DNA of 64,000 nucleotides from Altererythrobacter sp. ZODW24 (GCF_003344885.1 NZ_CP031155.1:1268001-1332000), one strand, 5' to 3'. Shown: positions 17,609 to 25,883, numbered from the stretch's first letter. Notes: generated by a model not told the origin, from the letters alone. A program made the numbers and translations.

Positions 17609-18375
17609 TGCTCGACCTTCAATGGTACCGGTACCGGAGGCGGTGCGAGATCAGCTTCCGTCACCTCGCCCAGCGCGCCGTGCCAGTCACCATTCCGGAA
17701 AACTGTCACCAGAACATCGCGATCATATTCTGTCGCGTGGCCCGCGAACCAACCTAACGAATTGTCCGCTGCCATGCCCTGGTGCACTTTCGCCGCAAAT
17801 TTCACTGCATCACGCTCCATTTCCGCTTGCAACGGAGCAAATTTTGACAGCCGTGTCGCTGCGTCGCTTTCTTTGCAATTCGCGACGTCCGTTTCGATGA
17901 TGTCCGGCGCATCAACCGGTTTTCCGTCAGGTGTGACGAATTCTAGTTCTATCCGGTAGCTTCGATCAGCTTGAAGCGACCAAATCCGGTAATAACTGCC
18001 GCCCTTACCACCTGAAGGAATGTATCGTCCCGCACTCACCGCGACGCTCCCGTCACAGCTCATCGCAATTTGATGCGGCTTTGCCTGCTGTATCAGCCCG
18101 CTTACGTCAGCACTCTTCAACAATGCCGTGATGGAATGTTCGCCGCGCATGTCGAAAGATCGGGCACCATCCAGAGCGAGCGTCTCGTAAGCTTTCTGAT
18201 AGCCCTTCGACAAGACCGTCCGATTGAACGCCAACTCGGCTGCAACAACTGAGCTCGGTTGCGCTTTACCGGACCCACGCGCCAACAAACGGTCCGTTCT
18301 GTCGCTTTGGGGCGAGCCACCTCCAGCACATCCCGCCAATGCAAGAACTGTCAACACGATGCCTAACCGCTTCAA
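17605..18375 (-). CDS. Hypothetical lipoprotein in the folD operon
   Basis: 256 residues. The signal peptide ends in a good lipobox (LALAGC, Cys16) followed by GGG, so it is a membrane-anchored lipoprotein. The mature part is soluble alpha/beta in character with a Pro-rich end ([10 protein letters not shown]); I recognise no catalytic motif. It is joined by 4-nt overlaps to folD upstream and the MarC-family gene downstream. Because it sits inside a tightly coupled operon it is certainly expressed with them, but its function cannot be read from the sequence. Confidence 0.82.
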   Translation of the reverse strand: MKRLGIVLTVLALAGCAGGGSPQSDRTDRLLARGSGKAQPSSVVAAELAFNRTVLSKGYQKAYETLALDGARSFDMRGEHSITALLKSADVSGLIQQAKPHQIAMSCDGSVAVSAGRYIPSGGKGGSYYRIWSLQADRSYRIELEFVTPDGKPVDAPDIIETDVANCKESDAATRLSKFAPLQAEMERDAVKFAAKVHQGMAADNSLGWFAGHATEYDRDVLVTVFRNGDWHGALGEVTEADLAPPPVPVPLKVEQ

Positions 18376-19268
18376 AGCGCACCGTCCGGCATGGCGATGC
18401 CTTCATTCCGATGCGCTGCCACCAGCGTATTCCGCAGCAATACAGCGATGGTCATCGGGCCAACGCCGCCCGGAACAGGCGTAATGGCGCCAGCGACTTC
18501 ACTCGCCTCGGCAAAGGCGACATCGCCGACCAGCTTGCCCTTTTCCGCGCCATCGGCGGGCGGCAAGCGGTTGATGCCCACGTCGATCACGGTTGCACCG
18601 GGTTTGAGCCAGTCCGCCTTGACCATCTCAGCGCGGCCCACGGCAGCGATGACGATATCGGCACGGCGTACGACTTCGGGCAGGTTCTTCGTCCGGCTAT
18701 GCGCAAGAGTGACAGTGGCGTTTTGCTGAACCAGCAGTTGCGCCATCGGCTTACCGACAATGTTGGAACGGCCCACAACCACCGCATCAAGACCGGACAA
18801 ATCGCCCAGCCGGTCCGTAAGCAGCATGATGCAGCCGAGCGGTGTGCAGGGAACGAAGCCCTCCTGACCCACAGCCAAGCGGCCTGCGTTGGTTACGTGA
18901 AATCCGTCGACATCCTTATCAGGCGAAATCGCGGCAATGACCGTCTGTTCGTCGACATGGCTAGGCAGTGGCAATTGGACCAGAATGCCATCAACCGAGG
19001 GATCATTATTGAGCTTCTCAACCAGTGCCAGCAAATCGGCCTCGGCAGTATCAACCGGCAGTTTATGCTCGAAGCTCAGCATATTAGCAGCGAGCGTCGC
19101 CTTGCCCTTGGAACGGACATAGACCTGGCTGGCCGGGTCCTCACCCACCAGCACAACTGCGAGGCCTGCCTTGCGGCCTGCCTTCGCTTCAAACGCAGCG
19201 GCAACTTCGCCAACCCGCTCGCGGAGGGACAGGGCGAAAGCCTTCCCATCGATAATCTCTGCGGTCAT
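18372..19268 (-). CDS. folD: Bifunctional methylenetetrahydrofolate dehydrogenase / cyclohydrolase
   Basis: Interconverts methylene-, methenyl- and formyl-THF in one-carbon metabolism. 298 residues, standard length. YVRSKGKA contains the catalytic Lys, [10 protein letters not shown] and the [11 protein letters not shown] segment are the FolD signatures, and the NADP-binding [13 protein letters not shown] is intact. Coupled by 4-nt overlaps to the YggT gene before it and the lipoprotein gene after it. The pathway context is housekeeping; nothing unusual in the sequence. Confidence 0.97.
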   Translation of the reverse strand: MTAEIIDGKAFALSLRERVGEVAAAFEAKAGRKAGLAVVLVGEDPASQVYVRSKGKATLAANMLSFEHKLPVDTAEADLLALVEKLNNDPSVDGILVQLPLPSHVDEQTVIAAISPDKDVDGFHVTNAGRLAVGQEGFVPCTPLGCIMLLTDRLGDLSGLDAVVVGRSNIVGKPMAQLLVQQNATVTLAHSRTKNLPEVVRRADIVIAAVGRAEMVKADWLKPGATVIDVGINRLPPADGAEKGKLVGDVAFAEASEVAGAITPVPGGVGPMTIAVLLRNTLVAAHRNEGIAMPDGAL

Positions 19269-19552
19269 GCGGCGCTGATGATTCCACGGAGGACAATCAG
19301 GATGATGTTGAGCAAAATGATCAGCACTAAGGGCGAAAAGTCTATTGAACCCGTCGCAGGCATCATTCGGCGGATTGGGCCGAGGATGGGTTCGAGCAGC
19401 GTATTGATCGACCGGTAGATCGAAACGACGAATTCATTGCTCGCATTGATCACATTGAATGCAAACAGCAGCCCAATCACGAACTGAACGATGATGAGCA
19501 TCACGAACACGTTCACAAGCATGTCGATGATGGCGTAGATGGTAATCAGCAC
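19265..19552 (-). CDS. YggT-family membrane protein
   Basis: 95 residues with two long hydrophobic segments separated by the conserved polar stretch [19 protein letters not shown], the YGGT signature. The family is linked to osmotic tolerance and, in Gram-positives, to division-site membrane organisation; the role here is unknown. Its stop overlaps the folD start by 4 nt. The argB gene lies 89 nt upstream on the same strand, so read-through from argB is possible. Confidence 0.9.
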   Translation of the reverse strand: MLITIYAIIDMLVNVFVMLIIVQFVIGLLFAFNVINASNEFVVSIYRSINTLLEPILGPIRRMMPATGSIDFSPLVLIILLNIILIVLRGIISAA

Positions 19553-19641
19553 GGCTTAAAATACCTTTCCGGGGGGATATGCGCCTATACTAGCGAGGTG
19601 TATCGCTCATGCAAAGCACCTCTTGTGTATCAGCTGCCGAT

Positions 19642-20550
19642 TTATGCGCTGATCAGCGTACCAGCACCGCGTGATGTGAAGAATTCGAGCAGCATCGCAT
19701 GCGGCACGCGCCCATCCAGCACCACCGCCGCCTCGCAGCCCGCCTCTACCGCATGGACGCAGGTTTCTAGCTTGGGGATCATGCCGCCGGCAATGGTGCC
19801 ATCTTCGCGCAAAGCCGCGATGTCGGCGGGCTTGAGGTCGGTGAGCAGTTCGCCCTGCTTATCGAGCACGCCCTTCACGTCTGTAAGCAGAAACAGCCGC
19901 GCGGCGCCCAAGGCGGCAGCAACCGCGCCTGCCATCGTATCGGCGTTGATGTTGTAAGTATTACCTTCCGCATCAGTCGCAATCGGTGCGATGATCGGGA
20001 TCATGCCCGATGCGCTGGCGGTTTCCAGGATTGTCGTGTCGACATGCTCAGGCTCGCCCACAAAACCTAGATCGAGCGCTTTTTCGATATTGCTTTCGGG
20101 ATCGCGCGTGGTGCGCTCCAGCTTGCGGGCGGTGACCATGTTGCCATCCTTGCCCGAAATGCCGATCGCCTTGCCGCCTGCGCGCGCAATCCAGCTAACC
20201 AACTGCTTGTTGATCGCGCCGGACAGGACCATTTCGGCGACCTCTGCAGTGGCTTTGTCGGTCACGCGCAAGCCGTCGACGAAGCTGGTCTCAACGCCGA
20301 GCTTTTCCAGCATCGCGCCGATCTGCGGGCCGCCGCCATGGACGACCACCGGATTGATCCCGACAGCTTTCAGCAGCACGATATCCTCGGCAAAGTCGCG
20401 CGCGGCATCGGGGTCGCCCATCGCATGGCCGCCATATTTCACTACGAAGCTGCGGCCGGCATAGCGCTGGAAATAGGGCAGCGCCTCGATCAACACGGCG
20501 GCTTTGTTACGGATGCTGTCTTCGGCGGCGGCCACTATGCTGGTCCTCAT
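19642..20550 (-). CDS. argB: Acetylglutamate kinase
   Basis: Second step of arginine biosynthesis: ATP-dependent phosphorylation of N-acetylglutamate. 302 residues, typical of the proteobacterial enzyme with the extended N-terminal helix found in arginine-sensitive hexamers. [11 protein letters not shown] (phosphate-binding Lys), [10 protein letters not shown] and the C-terminal [14 protein letters not shown] are present. The start at 20550 ([11 protein letters not shown]) gives the expected N-helix. Divergent from the nuclease gene at 20685. Confidence 0.96.
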   Translation of the reverse strand: MRTSIVAAAEDSIRNKAAVLIEALPYFQRYAGRSFVVKYGGHAMGDPDAARDFAEDIVLLKAVGINPVVVHGGGPQIGAMLEKLGVETSFVDGLRVTDKATAEVAEMVLSGAINKQLVSWIARAGGKAIGISGKDGNMVTARKLERTTRDPESNIEKALDLGFVGEPEHVDTTILETASASGMIPIIAPIATDAEGNTYNINADTMAGAVAAALGAARLFLLTDVKGVLDKQGELLTDLKPADIAALREDGTIAGGMIPKLETCVHAVEAGCEAAVVLDGRVPHAMLLEFFTSRGAGTLISA

Positions 20551-20650
20551 TACTTGTGCGGACCCAGCGACTAGCGCGCTCTAGCCCCGCAGGGAAGCAC
20601 CAAGGCACTCCTGCCGGCTAGGTACCACTCCCTAAGTAGCCAACCGGAAT

Positions 20651-20673
20651 GGGCTTGCCCCGCTCGCAAGCCC
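20651..20673. repeat. Perfect 8-bp inverted repeat before the first nuclease-like gene
   Basis: GGGCTTGC (20651-20658) pairs with GCAAGCCC (20666-20673) around 7 nt, ending 11 nt before the likely ATG at 20685. In the mRNA it would form a stable stem next to the start; it could also be part of the argB/nuclease divergent control region. Confidence 0.4.
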
Positions 20674-20684
20674 ATCCTGCGGTC

Positions 20685-21104
20685 ATGCTCCGTTTTGCCA
20701 TGCTTCTTCCGTTCGCGCTGCTGATCCCAACACCCGCGACCGGCGCGGCGGAAGAAGTTAATGCGACCTTTTTGGCATGCGGAGCAGGTAAGCGGATCAC
20801 CTGCGTAGTGGATGGCGACACATTCTGGCTGCGCGGTGACAAGATCCGGATTGCCGATATCAATACCCCTGAGACGCACCGGCCCGGATGCGCGGTGGAG
20901 GCGGCGCTGGGCGCACAGGCAAAGCGCCGCCTTACACAATTGCTCAATGCCGGGCCCTTTGCGCTGGAAAGCGGCAAACGCGATACCGACCGCTACGGCC
21001 GCTTGCTTCGGACCGTCACGCGCAGCGGCAAGTCGCTGGGCGAAGTGCTGGTGACAGAGGGTTTGGCCGAGCGCTGGAACGGTCGCCGCAGAAACTGGTG
21101 TTGA
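20685..21104 (+). CDS. Thermonuclease (staphylococcal nuclease-like) family protein, exported
   Basis: 139 residues with a signal peptide (MLRFAMLLPFALLIPTPATGAA) and an SNase OB-fold. VDGDTFWLRGDKIRIADINTPE holds the Ca-binding DGDT, the catalytic Arg and Glu; the position of SNase Asp40 is Asn. DRYGRLLR carries the second catalytic Arg. It is likely a small periplasmic nuclease, though many such chromosomal proteins lack shown activity. A longer in-frame start at 20649 would spoil the signal peptide. Tandem with a second family member 31 nt downstream. Confidence 0.85.
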   Translation: MLRFAMLLPFALLIPTPATGAAEEVNATFLACGAGKRITCVVDGDTFWLRGDKIRIADINTPETHRPGCAVEAALGAQAKRRLTQLLNAGPFALESGKRDTDRYGRLLRTVTRSGKSLGEVLVTEGLAERWNGRRRNWC

Positions 21105-21135
21105 GCCGAGCCGAATAATCCCCGATAGCGCGCGC

Positions 21136-21609
21136 ATGATCCTCCGCTTGTTCCGCCGCATCCTCCCCTTCATCTGGCTCGCCGTCATCCTGGCCGGCAC
21201 ATGGTGGATGATGAGCCTCAACTCCAGCGGCGGCGATTGGACGGAGACGCGCGCGACCTTTCCCATTTGCGGAACGCGCGGCGCGGCAGGCTGTGTGATT
21301 GATGGCGACACGATTGCCATCGGAAAGCGTAAAATCCGCATGAGCGGCTACAACGCGCCAGAACTCAGCGGCGAGTGCAAAGTGGAAAGCGCTCTCGCCC
21401 TCCGCGCTCGCGCCGAACTGGCCACATGGCTAAGCGCGGCGCCGTTTGAAATGAGCGGCGGCGACGATCCGCCCTATGACCAATATGGCCGCGAGCTGCG
21501 CAGCTTCAAACGTATCGGCGCGAACGGGAAGGAAGAGTGGCTAGCCGACCATATGATCGGCAAAGGACTTGGCCGGAATGACGGATTTCGCGACGAGTGG
21601 TGCAAGTGA
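21136..21609 (+). CDS. Thermonuclease family protein, membrane-anchored
   Basis: 157 residues. An N-terminal transmembrane segment (about 10-27, FIWLAVILAGTWWMM) replaces the cleavable signal of its neighbour. The SNase-like domain shows VIDGDTIAIGKRKIRMSGYNAPEL, again with Asn at the Asp40 position and Glu retained; the second Arg region is looser (YDQYGRELRSF). Four cysteines suggest periplasmic disulfides. It lies 31 nt after the first nuclease gene, so the two are paralogues in one transcript that have diverged strongly. Confidence 0.83.
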   Translation: MILRLFRRILPFIWLAVILAGTWWMMSLNSSGGDWTETRATFPICGTRGAAGCVIDGDTIAIGKRKIRMSGYNAPELSGECKVESALALRARAELATWLSAAPFEMSGGDDPPYDQYGRELRSFKRIGANGKEEWLADHMIGKGLGRNDGFRDEWCK

Positions 21610-21687
21610 CTTGCCAACTCACAGTAAATTTATCTAGTATCTGAGTAATTCGTACATTTTATTGGCTATTTCTATTAGGAAGTTTCC

Positions 21688-21816
21688 ATGGCTGACGAAG
21701 AGAAACCGGATCAACGCAAAACTGAAAGCGACCGCCGCAAGACCGAGAAGCCTTACACCGGGCCTGAACGCCGCAAACACGAACGCCGCGAGATAGGCGA
21801 CCGCCGCGAAAAGTAA
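21688..21816 (+). CDS. Small highly charged protein (42 aa)
   Basis: A 42-residue frame starting ATG at 21688 with AGGAAG 7 nt upstream and a hairpin terminator after the stop. It is almost entirely Asp/Glu/Lys/Arg with a TGPERRKHERR motif, repeated in looser form (SDRRK, GDRREK). Codon choice is strongly coding-like (CGC for Arg). Similar short basic/acidic proteins occur across Sphingomonadales without known function. The 76-codon frame on the other strand is its hydrophobic antisense shadow. Confidence 0.75.
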   Translation: MADEEKPDQRKTESDRRKTEKPYTGPERRKHERREIGDRREK

Positions 21817-21823
21817 GTGCCTT

Positions 21824-21859
21824 GGCACCTCCCGCACCAAAGGGCGCAGCGGAGGTGCC
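21824..21859. terminator. Hairpin between convergent genes
   Basis: GGCACCTCC (21824-21832) and GGAGGTGCC (21851-21859) form a perfect 9-bp stem. It lies between the stops of the 42-aa gene and the convergent lipoprotein gene and could serve both directions, although neither side has a strong T-run. Confidence 0.5.
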
Positions 21860-21864
21860 TGCAA

Positions 21865-22128
21865 CTACTCAGCCGGAGCTTCTGCGGGCATCTCAGCCAT
21901 CGCGTCGTCGGCCATCTCATCCTCGGGGGGCACCTCGGTCATTTCCGTTTCCGGCAAATCGACGGGCACAGCCGCAGGGTCAGGTTCGCTGATTATGAAA
22001 TCGCCGCCGCTTTCGTCGGTCGCGTCCGCTTCATAGGATTTCTCTTCGGCTTCGCCGCATGCGCTCAGCGCGAGCGCGCCGGCCAGGGTGAGCAAGGTGG
22101 CGGGGGCAAAGGTGGATGTCTTGGTCAT
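21865..22128 (-). CDS. Small acidic lipoprotein
   Basis: 87 residues. The lipobox LSAC follows a signal peptide (MTKTSTFAPATLLTLAGALALSAC), after which the mature chain is dominated by Glu, Asp, Ala, Pro and Met with no folded-domain look (EEKSYEADATDESGG and PETEMTEVPPEDEMADD). The start at 22128 is set by GGAG 7 nt upstream; an in-frame start further upstream has no RBS and spoils the signal peptide. Probably an unstructured periplasmic lipoprotein; function unknown. Confidence 0.8.
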   Translation of the reverse strand: MTKTSTFAPATLLTLAGALALSACGEAEEKSYEADATDESGGDFIISEPDPAAVPVDLPETEMTEVPPEDEMADDAMAEMPAEAPAE

Positions 22129-22262
22129 GCATTTCTCCAGTTCAGGTTTAACGCCCCAGCGTGACGAGCGGGTGATGGCGCGATTGTAGGCGGCGATCAA
22201 ACCAAACCCGCTCAAGCGTTGGCCGGATGGGTTCGGGCTCGATCTTGGGCCCGAGCTTGGGC

Positions 22263-22514
22263 CTAAACACGCGCCTGTTCCGCGCGGACCATCTGTCCAA
22301 TCTCGTCCAGCAGCGCGAGGCGCTGTTTTTTGAGCTCTTCCGCGTGGTCGTCGGAGGCGGGTTCGACTTCGGTTTCTATGCGGTGAATGGCGCGGTTCAC
22401 CTCGTGATAGCGGTCCGCTTGCTTGACGAAATGAGCGTCGTTTAGTTTCAGCCGGTGCAGCACTTCGCCAGCATCGGGGAATTCTTCATGCAGTTCATGG
22501 GGTGTGTGCGACAT
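22263..22514 (-). CDS. DUF465 (YdcH-like) protein
   Basis: 83 residues of charged alpha-helix. FVKQADRYHEVNRAIHRIETEVEPASDDHAEELKKQRLALLDEI is the DUF465 pattern: two helices forming a short coiled-coil hairpin, with the KxxRLxLxDEI ending. These small cytoplasmic proteins are widespread in proteobacteria and uncharacterised. No partner gene is apparent. It is the last ordinary chromosomal gene before the repeat-rich stretch 22560-23035. Confidence 0.85.
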   Translation of the reverse strand: MSHTPHELHEEFPDAGEVLHRLKLNDAHFVKQADRYHEVNRAIHRIETEVEPASDDHAEELKKQRLALLDEIGQMVRAEQARV

Positions 22515-22596
22515 TGTGCGGCATCCTTTGCGGTTGGTGTTCCGCTAGAATAGCGCCGGGATTGGGTGACACATTGAGCCAGATCAAATTGTGGGT

Positions 22597-22669
22597 GGTT
22601 CTTGGTGAGTGATTGGTAGCGCCAAGAACCTTGGTGCCTAATGGGCGGGTTGCCGCTTGGTTCTTGGTG
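22597..22669. repeat. Three copies of GGTTCTTGG in direct and inverted order
   Basis: GGTTCTTGGTG occurs at 22597-22607 and 22659-22669, with the inverted copy CCAAGAACC at 22622-22630. The first and inverted copies can form a 9-bp hairpin. They lie in the non-coding stretch upstream of the DUF465 gene; nothing else is recognisable in 22515-22749. Confidence 0.5.
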
Positions 22670-22749
22670 CTGAATGGATGGGTTGGCGCGGGTTGAGAGA
22701 GGCGCTTGATTGATAGCGCGGGTGACTTGCGGCGGATGTTGAGGTTTTT

Positions 22750-22990
22750 GTTTGGCCCCTCAAGCGGCGGGCGGGATGCATCCGCATCCCTTGCCTACCT
22801 CGCATAAGCTCGGGCGCGCAGTCGCGCTTGCGGTTTCTTGGTCAGAAACCGAGCATTCCAAGCCAGCTATCCGGCACCCGAACCTTGGTCACGGCAGTCA
22901 GCGACCGACCGGTCGCCGCACCTTATGGCGCGTAGCCAAGCGGGCGGATGCCCGCGCCCGGCGCTTGAGGGGTCCCGAAGGGACTAAACA
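22750..22990. repeat. ~240-bp element with long imperfect terminal inverted repeats
   Basis: The left arm (about 22750-22808) and the reverse complement of the right arm (about 22922-22990) share blocks in the same order: GTTT, CCCCTCAAGCG, CGGGCG, ATCCGC, CTTG-CTAC, CGC-ATAAG. Inside are further stems: CGGTTTCT/AGAAACCG (22831-22851) and GCGACC/GGTCGC (22901-22916). This looks like a small non-autonomous mobile repeat (MITE- or REP-like) or a structured RNA. Any open frame across it is unlikely to be a gene. Confidence 0.6.
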
Positions 22991-23039
22991 AACAACTCGG
23001 TTACACTAGGCGCGAGCCGTCAGCAGGGTATAATTAGCC

Positions 23040-23837
23040 TCACTCTGCGTCGGCTACATTCTCTGCTCGATAAATGACAATTCGCTTGAGACGTTCGTCT
23101 ACCGATTCAACTCTTGTAAACCATATCCTAGTTGGCGCAGGATTTCTATTTGCATAGCGGTCGAGAGCTGCGGAGAGTATGCGCATGGTCTGTGGGTCCG
23201 CCTCACGGGAAACGCTGAAGGGGATAGTACGCACGAGGTCTAAGAAATATGCACGGCCAGTTCGGTCGTTCACATTCAGCGCAGAAATAGAAACGTCCTG
23301 TTCGCCGTCAGCTCCATCTACATTGTCCAACAAATAGTTCTTTGAAGCTTGGTTGAATGTCACCACGACTTCTCTTGACGTAGACTCCCGAATCTCAATT
23401 CGATGCGCAGTTTCACCAATGCCATAATGAGCCTTTTTTAATGCCGGCTCTATTGCCTCCACGAGTGCATCAATGTCCCCACTTTTGTCTCGATTCAGTT
23501 GTTCGATCGGTGGCGACATTGTTGCAGGTTCTTCACCAATTGCCTTGGTGGCGATCAATTGAACGAGATCATATATTCCGTTGGTAGCTAGCCCAATTCC
23601 TATCGTGCCTGCGACGATTTTTATACGCCAGTTTAGGCTTCCCGGCTCTGTTGTCTCCAAATAGAATTTTATTCCGTCATCAAACGGAAACCTGTGCCGA
23701 ACAATTCCAGTTGAGGCATAGTGTCCAATCAGCGTTAGCGCTCTGGCAATCCCTGCAGCGGACTCGATACCCGCGAATGCTTCGACGTGACCATCGTCAG
23801 CATCGAGGCCTTGGAAGCTGATGATCAGATCTGTCAT
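23040..23837 (-). CDS. Uncharacterised accessory protein, downstream partner of the nrdB-linked cassette
   Basis: 265 residues, not recognised with confidence. It has an alpha/beta N-terminal part (LIISFQGLDADDGHVEAFAG), one hydrophobic stretch at about 69-95 (IKIVAGTIGIGLATNGIYDLVQLIATKAI) that could enter a membrane, then a helix rich in acidic residues (SGDIDALVEAIEPALKKAH) and a beta-rich end. Base composition is clearly more AT-rich than its neighbours and codon use is less biased, suggesting recent transfer. It follows the 324-aa gene by 6 nt, so the two are one unit. Some uncharacterised families pair such proteins in defence or toxin contexts, but this is only a guess. Confidence 0.78.
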   Translation of the reverse strand: MTDLIISFQGLDADDGHVEAFAGIESAAGIARALTLIGHYASTGIVRHRFPFDDGIKFYLETTEPGSLNWRIKIVAGTIGIGLATNGIYDLVQLIATKAIGEEPATMSPPIEQLNRDKSGDIDALVEAIEPALKKAHYGIGETAHRIEIRESTSREVVVTFNQASKNYLLDNVDGADGEQDVSISALNVNDRTGRAYFLDLVRTIPFSVSREADPQTMRILSAALDRYANRNPAPTRIWFTRVESVDERLKRIVIYRAENVADAE

Positions 23838-23843
23838 AGAGCC

Positions 23844-24818
23844 TTATTCATCTTTTGCTTGAGCTTGTTGAGACAGACGCTTCAAGCTGGAAAGGTATTT
23901 TATAGGACTGGAATTAAGTATGTGCCTGTCATCTATCCAGTTTTTTGCAATTTCAACACTGACTTTCCCTAGCGGAAAGATCGTTGAGGCCGCAGCTGCC
24001 AGACCTAGAGGAGCACCTCCAAGCAGAGCCAAAGCACCGGTGCTAGAGCTTGCCAAAGCACTATCGTTGGAAAATGCCACCGACAAAGAATTAAGCGCCG
24101 TCTTAAATCCCCAGCGCCGAGCCACAGTTTCGTATTCGTCCAACACTTCTTCTAACTTATCTTGAACATACCTTTCTTCTTTGCCCTCGAAATTCTCGGT
24201 CAGGAAAATTCTAAGCCTCCTTAGATCAGAACGAGATCTTTCATCCGCTCTAAATTCGCAAATTTCCTCCCAGGAAAGAGCGTTCGCATCAACGAGTCGC
24301 AAATTTTGAATGGAGCAGATTACTCCAGTGTTTTTCGAGGCAACTTCATGATCTACCCCACCAATTGCTTTGGGATCAATCCATTGGGGAGCGTTGGAAA
24401 ACCCCAAGGCCTTGAATAACGCAATTCTCGTGTTCTTCAGTAGAATCTTTTGCTCTTCAACGGTGAGAGCAACAAAGTCTTTTGGTAAGTCAGCAACATC
24501 TAAAAGCTTATCGACATGCTTCTCATGCCAATCTCGACTATCAGCTGATGCACCAGGCTTATCTAACTGACAAAGCGATAAAAAAATCGCACTAAGCGCA
24601 GTGTTTTTGATTACTTGTGTGACACTATCTAATCCGTCAGGAAGGATGTTGCTTATCACCTTAGCGGCAAGTTCAGGATCTGAAGCGAAAGGCACCAGCG
24701 ACGATAGTAAATCGTCATCGTTTCGATAAGCTGGGAAGGCAAGTATATCGTCTGGAAGGACTCGGTCAAAATATAGCGCAGCCTCTTTTGTTCTTCCAAG
24801 ACTGACTACATCTCGCAA
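23844..24818 (-). CDS. Uncharacterised accessory protein directly behind nrdB
   Basis: 324 residues, no family recognised. Mostly helical and charged, with a hydrophobic Ala/Gly/Leu-rich segment near the C-terminus (ALALLGGAPLGLAAAASTIFPLG, about 265-287) that could insert in a membrane. The start is TTG at 24818; no ATG is available near the N-terminus. The GGAG formed by the last nrdB codons and stop lies 9 nt upstream, so translation is coupled to nrdB. AT-rich like its partner at 23040-23837. Together they look like an acquired two-gene cassette using the nrdB transcript. Confidence 0.78.
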   Translation of the reverse strand: MRDVVSLGRTKEAALYFDRVLPDDILAFPAYRNDDDLLSSLVPFASDPELAAKVISNILPDGLDSVTQVIKNTALSAIFLSLCQLDKPGASADSRDWHEKHVDKLLDVADLPKDFVALTVEEQKILLKNTRIALFKALGFSNAPQWIDPKAIGGVDHEVASKNTGVICSIQNLRLVDANALSWEEICEFRADERSRSDLRRLRIFLTENFEGKEERYVQDKLEEVLDEYETVARRWGFKTALNSLSVAFSNDSALASSSTGALALLGGAPLGLAAAASTIFPLGKVSVEIAKNWIDDRHILNSSPIKYLSSLKRLSQQAQAKDE

Positions 24819-24824
24819 GCCCCC

Positions 24825-25883
24825 CTACTCCGCAGCAACCCCGTCCTCTTCAAACATATCCGGGCCTTCATCGACCACTTCGTCATTCGCGCCGTCTCCG
24901 GCTTTCGCTTTTTGGCGGTTATCGAAGCTGGACCAGACGTCCTGCCATTTGCCCTTCGTCGCGCCCTTCGAATATTCGGTTGCGCGGGTTTCAAAGAAGT
25001 TGGCATGCTCCACGCCGTTCAGCAGCGGGGCGAGCCATGGCAGCGGGTGGTCTTCGACCATATAGATCGCCGGCAGGCCCAATTGCTGCAAGCGCCAATC
25101 GGCGATGTAGCGGATGTACTTCTTGATTTCCTTCGGCGTCATGCCGGGCACTGGACCATCGGCGAACGCCAAATCGATGAAGTTATCTTCCAGACGCACC
25201 GTTTTCTGGCACATGTCCATAATGTCGTCCTTGACCGATTTGGTCAGGCACTGGCGTTCCTCGTTAAAGGCGTGGAACATCTTGATGATGCCTTCGCAGT
25301 GCAGGCTTTCATCGCGAACCGACCAGCTGACAATCTGGCCCATGCCCTTCATCTTGTTGAAGCGCGGGAAGTTCATCAGCATGGCGAAGCTGGCGAACAG
25401 CTGTAGCCCTTCGGTGAAGCCGCCGAACATGGCGAGCGTGCGCGAAATATCTTCGTCGGTGTCGACGCCGAATTCCTGCAGATAATCGTGCTTGGCCTTC
25501 ATCTCCTCATATTCGAGGAACATCCCGTATTCGCTTTCGGGCATACCGATCGTGTCGAGCAGATGCGAATAGGCCGCGATGTGCACCGTTTCCATATTGG
25601 AAAACGCGGCGAGCATCATCTTGATCTCGGTCGGCTTGAACACGCGGCCGTATTTTTCGTGGTAGCAATCCTGCACCTCGATATCGGCCTGAGTGAAGAA
25701 GCGGAAGATTTGCGTGAGCAGATTACGCTCGTGATCGGTCAGGTTCTGCGCCCAGTCGCGGCAGTCCTCGCCCAAGGGAACTTCCTCCGGCATCCAGTGG
25801 ATTTGTTGCTGGCGTTTCCAGAAGTCATAGGCCCACGGATATTCGAAGGGCTTGTAGGTCTTCCGGGATTCGAGCAACGACAT
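24825..25883 (-). CDS. nrdB: Class Ia ribonucleotide reductase, beta subunit
   Basis: R2 subunit that generates the tyrosyl radical with a di-iron centre. With the start at 25883 (MSLLESRKTY, GGAG 7 nt upstream) it has 352 residues. ETVHIAAYSH gives Glu98 and His101 as iron ligands and Tyr105 as the radical tyrosine, so it is not a Tyr-less class Ic type. SVRDESLHCEG supplies the last Glu and His ligands. No ATP-cone is fused at the N-terminus. The long C-terminal tail (EEDGVAAE end) is acidic. The nrdA gene is about 3.3 kb upstream on the same strand, not adjacent. Confidence 0.96.
   Translation of the reverse strand: MSLLESRKTYKPFEYPWAYDFWKRQQQIHWMPEEVPLGEDCRDWAQNLTDHERNLLTQIFRFFTQADIEVQDCYHEKYGRVFKPTEIKMMLAAFSNMETVHIAAYSHLLDTIGMPESEYGMFLEYEEMKAKHDYLQEFGVDTDEDISRTLAMFGGFTEGLQLFASFAMLMNFPRFNKMKGMGQIVSWSVRDESLHCEGIIKMFHAFNEERQCLTKSVKDDIMDMCQKTVRLEDNFIDLAFADGPVPGMTPKEIKKYIRYIADWRLQQLGLPAIYMVEDHPLPWLAPLLNGVEHANFFETRATEYSKGATKGKWQDVWSSFDNRQKAKAGDGANDEVVDEGPDMFEEDGVAAE

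Noticed and set aside
18339-19418. A 359-codon open frame antisense to folD and yggT
   Set aside because: It spans the junction of two recognised genes with 4-nt overlap; a real gene would not fit there.
21634-21864. A 76-codon hydrophobic frame on the minus strand
   Set aside because: It lies antisense to the charged 42-aa gene at 21688-21816, which has a proper RBS; the hydrophobic composition is what the complement of Asp/Glu/Arg/Lys codons gives, and no RBS is seen for it.
22597-22669. Short repeats as a CRISPR array
   Set aside because: Only three copies, mixed orientation, unequal spacing and 9-11-bp units; no cas genes in the window.
22752-23009. An 85-codon frame across the inverted-repeat element
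   Set aside because: It covers the structured inverted-repeat element almost exactly, has no RBS and the residues look random (Arg/Ala/Pro-rich); the DNA is better explained as a repeat.
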